From Pseudoroseicyclus_A sp041714655 (GTDB taxonomy: Bacteria; Pseudomonadota; Alphaproteobacteria; Rhodobacterales; Rhodobacteraceae), in assembly GCF_041714655.1 (NCBI RefSeq), contig NZ_CP168219.1, forward strand, positions 186,001 to 250,000: a DNA stretch of 64,000 bases. Reading direction: 5' to 3'. Position numbers and translations under genes: made by a program. Shown here one piece after another: positions 62,268 through 64,000 of this stretch. The notes beneath the pieces were generated by a model that had not been told where the DNA came from, ran no database searches, and saw only the letters and a program-made list of their open reading frames with translations. The stretch's first letter is position 1. Every line of letters starts with the position of its first letter.

Positions 62268-62915
62268 TCAGAACGGGCAGTTTGCCTTGAAGGTCAGGCC
62301 CTTGCCGCCGTCGGGATGGCGGAGCCGCAACCGCTCGGAATGGAGCATGAGGCGCGGGAAGTCCCGGGCGGGGCCTTCAGCATAGAAGGGATCGCCGAGG
62401 ATCGGGTGGCCGATCTCGGCCATGTGGACGCGGAGCTGGTGCGACCGGCCGGTCTGGGGGAAGAGCCGCACCCGCGTCTCGCCGCCGCCCCGCTTCGCGA
62501 CCTTCCAGTCGGTCACCGCCGAGCGGCCATTCTCGTGGTCGACCATCTGCTTCGGGCGGTTCGGCCAGTCGACGATGAGCTTCAGGTCCACCCGGCCCTC
62601 GCTCTCCGCCATCTCGCCCCAGACCCTCGCCAGATATTCCTTCTTCACCTGCCGCTTCTCGAACTGCAGGCCCAGATGCCGCTGGGCATGGGGCGTCAGC
62701 GCGAAGACCATGACGCCGGAGGTGTCCCGGTCGAGCCGGTGGACGAGGAGCGCCGTCGGGAAGGCCGCCGCCACCCGCGCCATCAGGCAATCGGCCAGCT
62801 CCGGTCCCTTGCCGGGGACGGAGAGGAGCCCCGCCGGCTTGTCGACCACGACGATCTCGTGATCCTCGTGGATGACGCTCAGCGGCGTGTCGGGGGGGCG
62901 GTACTCAGAGGTCAA
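62268..62915 (-). CDS. RluA-family RNA pseudouridine synthase
   Basis: A 215-residue pseudouridine synthase. VVVDKPAGLLSVPGKG, the catalytic-Asp motif HRLDRDTSGVMVFA and RLFPQTGRSHQLRVHM are intact. No S4 domain is present, as in RluA itself. The preferred start is TTG 62915, overlapping the xth stop by 11 bp; ATG 62987 would add 24 residues that look unconserved. Target RNA unknown. Confidence 0.88.
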   Translation of the reverse strand: MTSEYRPPDTPLSVIHEDHEIVVVDKPAGLLSVPGKGPELADCLMARVAAAFPTALLVHRLDRDTSGVMVFALTPHAQRHLGLQFEKRQVKKEYLARVWGEMAESEGRVDLKLIVDWPNRPKQMVDHENGRSAVTDWKVAKRGGGETRVRLFPQTGRSHQLRVHMAEIGHPILGDPFYAEGPARDFPRLMLHSERLRLRHPDGGKGLTFKANCPF

Positions 62916-63693
62916 AGCTGGCGAAGACCGGGGCGTGGTCCGACGGCTGCTCCCAGCCGCGGGCCGGGCGGTGGATGCGGCTGCCATGGGCGGCCGCCGC
63001 GATGTCGCGCGAGGCCCAGATGTGGTCGAGCCGCCGGCCCTTGTCGGCGGCGTCCCAGTCGGGCGAGCGGTAGGACCACCAGGAATAGAGGTTGCCGGAG
63101 GGGATGTCGGCCCGCGTCACATCCTCCCAGGCGCCCGCCTCGCGGGTCGCCTCGAAGAGCTCCACCTCGACGGGCGTGTGGCTGACGACCTTGAGGAGCT
63201 GCTTGTGGTTCCACACGTCATCCTCCCGCGGCGCGATGTTGAGATCGCCGACGAGGATCGCCTTGTGGGGCCGCTCGGCCCCAAAATGCTCGCGCATATG
63301 GGTGAAGTAATCGAGCTTCTGGCCGAACTTCACATTGGCGTCGCGGTCGGGGATGTCGCCGCCGGCGGGGGCGTAGACATTGTGGATGGTCACGCCGTTC
63401 TCCAGCTTCGCGGCGACATGGCGGGCATGGCCGAGGCGGGCGAAGTCGACGTCGCCGACCTCCTCGATCGGCAACTTGGAGAGGATCGCAACGCCGTTGT
63501 AGCCCTTCTGCCCGCGCGCCACGATGTGGCGGTAGCCGAGCGCGGCGAAGCCCTCGAGCGGGATCTTCTCCACCGGCGACTTGCATTCCTGCAGGCAAAG
63601 GACGTCGGGCGCCTCCTCCTCCAGGAGCTTCGCCACCAGCCCCTCGCGGAGGCGGACGGAATTGATGTTCCAGGTGGCGAGGGTGAAGGGCAT
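62905..63693 (-). CDS. xth: Exodeoxyribonuclease III
   Basis: A 262-residue AP endonuclease/3'-exonuclease of base excision repair. LATWNINSVRLR, LCLQECKS, the GDLNIAPREDDVW metal site and the final RLDHIWAS and PSDHAPVFASF are all present. It is the first gene of the unit with the pseudouridine synthase gene. Confidence 0.95.
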   Translation of the reverse strand: MPFTLATWNINSVRLREGLVAKLLEEEAPDVLCLQECKSPVEKIPLEGFAALGYRHIVARGQKGYNGVAILSKLPIEEVGDVDFARLGHARHVAAKLENGVTIHNVYAPAGGDIPDRDANVKFGQKLDYFTHMREHFGAERPHKAILVGDLNIAPREDDVWNHKQLLKVVSHTPVEVELFEATREAGAWEDVTRADIPSGNLYSWWSYRSPDWDAADKGRRLDHIWASRDIAAAAHGSRIHRPARGWEQPSDHAPVFASFDL

Positions 63694-63927
63694 CGGCAGG
63701 CTCCGGTCGTCTGTGAGGCGGCGAGACTAGACGAGGGGCCGGGCGGTGCCAAGCCGCGCGGGCGGCGGGATCCGTCCCGACGCGCTGGTGGCCGATGCTT
63801 TGGAGGGAGGGGGGGCGCCGCCGCAATAGACGGGAGGCCCTTTGGGGGGAGGGGGTTGCGGCGAGGCGGCTCGTGCCGGCCCCGCCCGTCCCCTGTTCAG
63901 GCCCGAACGGGCCCGACCTTGCGCCGC

Positions 63928-64000
63928 TTACGGCGTGATCGTGTAGGTGCCGACGTTGCAGAGATTGACGGAATCGTAGATCACCGAGCCTTCGATGAAC
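63928..64000 (-). CDS. C-terminal end of an unidentified gene (cut by window edge)
   Basis: An open frame enters from the right edge and ends at TAA (63928-63930). The last residues are FIEGSVIYDSVNLCNVGTYT then ITP. Codon choice looks coding, but the fragment is too short to identify. 63694-63927, between it and xth, holds nothing I can support. Confidence 0.45.
   Translation of the reverse strand, partial: FIEGSVIYDSVNLCNVGTYTITP

Overview
The window reads as chromosome of a high-GC alphaproteobacterium, most likely Rhodobacterales (Paracoccaceae or relatives). Pointers are a free-standing aa3-type cytochrome oxidase subunit IV, DUF2794 and DUF6173 proteins, a DmdC-like acyl-CoA dehydrogenase, a transmembrane-anchor/HupE pair, and a 48-bp intergenic repeat containing AATACCTCGGGGGTGTGGGG of a kind I associate with this order. 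I saw no rRNA, tRNA, CRISPR array, transposase, integrase or phage gene.

0-34 kb is mostly housekeeping on both strands. It holds the N-terminal part of mutL (cut by the left edge), two Nudix hydrolases, hslO, cca, a pair of ABC half-exporters behind a possible leader-peptide/hairpin element, a DmdC-like dehydrogenase with an MBL hydrolase, a 2,4-dienoyl-CoA reductase-type flavoprotein, a LysR regulator, mobA with a GNAT, azlCD, a TrmA-type RNA methyltransferase, a YkuD/SCP/YkuD envelope group, hemH, comF, grxC with a Nit amidase and a MarR, ubiG, pip, asd, a beta carbonic anhydrase, an M17 aminopeptidase and an NlpC/P60 protein. Two tandem I78-type inhibitor lipoproteins follow.

35-57 kb is an accessory catabolic/transport island and the most interesting part. 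It encodes two SDRs, a citrate-synthase-fold lyase, a periplasmic alpha/beta hydrolase, a transmembrane-anchor/HupE/MBL set, two paralogous exported proteins of about 450 residues with four shared cysteines, a WrbA quinone reductase, an IclR regulator, an MhqD-like esterase with an MhqO-like VOC dioxygenase, a complete branched-chain-type ABC importer, a family III CoA-transferase, a DUF6152 protein, two DUF6644-like membrane proteins and a cytochrome c'. At least five promoters in the island carry the same tandem operator: two 13-bp TTCGC-N3-GCGAA palindromes with centres 19 bp apart. At four of them the pair starts at the 3' edge of a -10 box that follows a TTGAC -35 box. One pair lies in front of the IclR gene itself. 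This argues for a single repressor-controlled regulon that imports an unknown, probably aromatic or ester-type compound, hydrolyses it, activates it as a CoA ester and cleaves it, with quinone detoxification alongside.

57-64 kb holds a soluble globin-coupled chemoreceptor, a methyltransferase, a small basic protein, an overlapping msrB-msrA-selO redox-repair operon, an RluA-type pseudouridine synthase, xth, and the last codons of an unidentified gene at the right edge.

Coordinates and motifs were read by eye. Family names come from motif recognition, not database searches.
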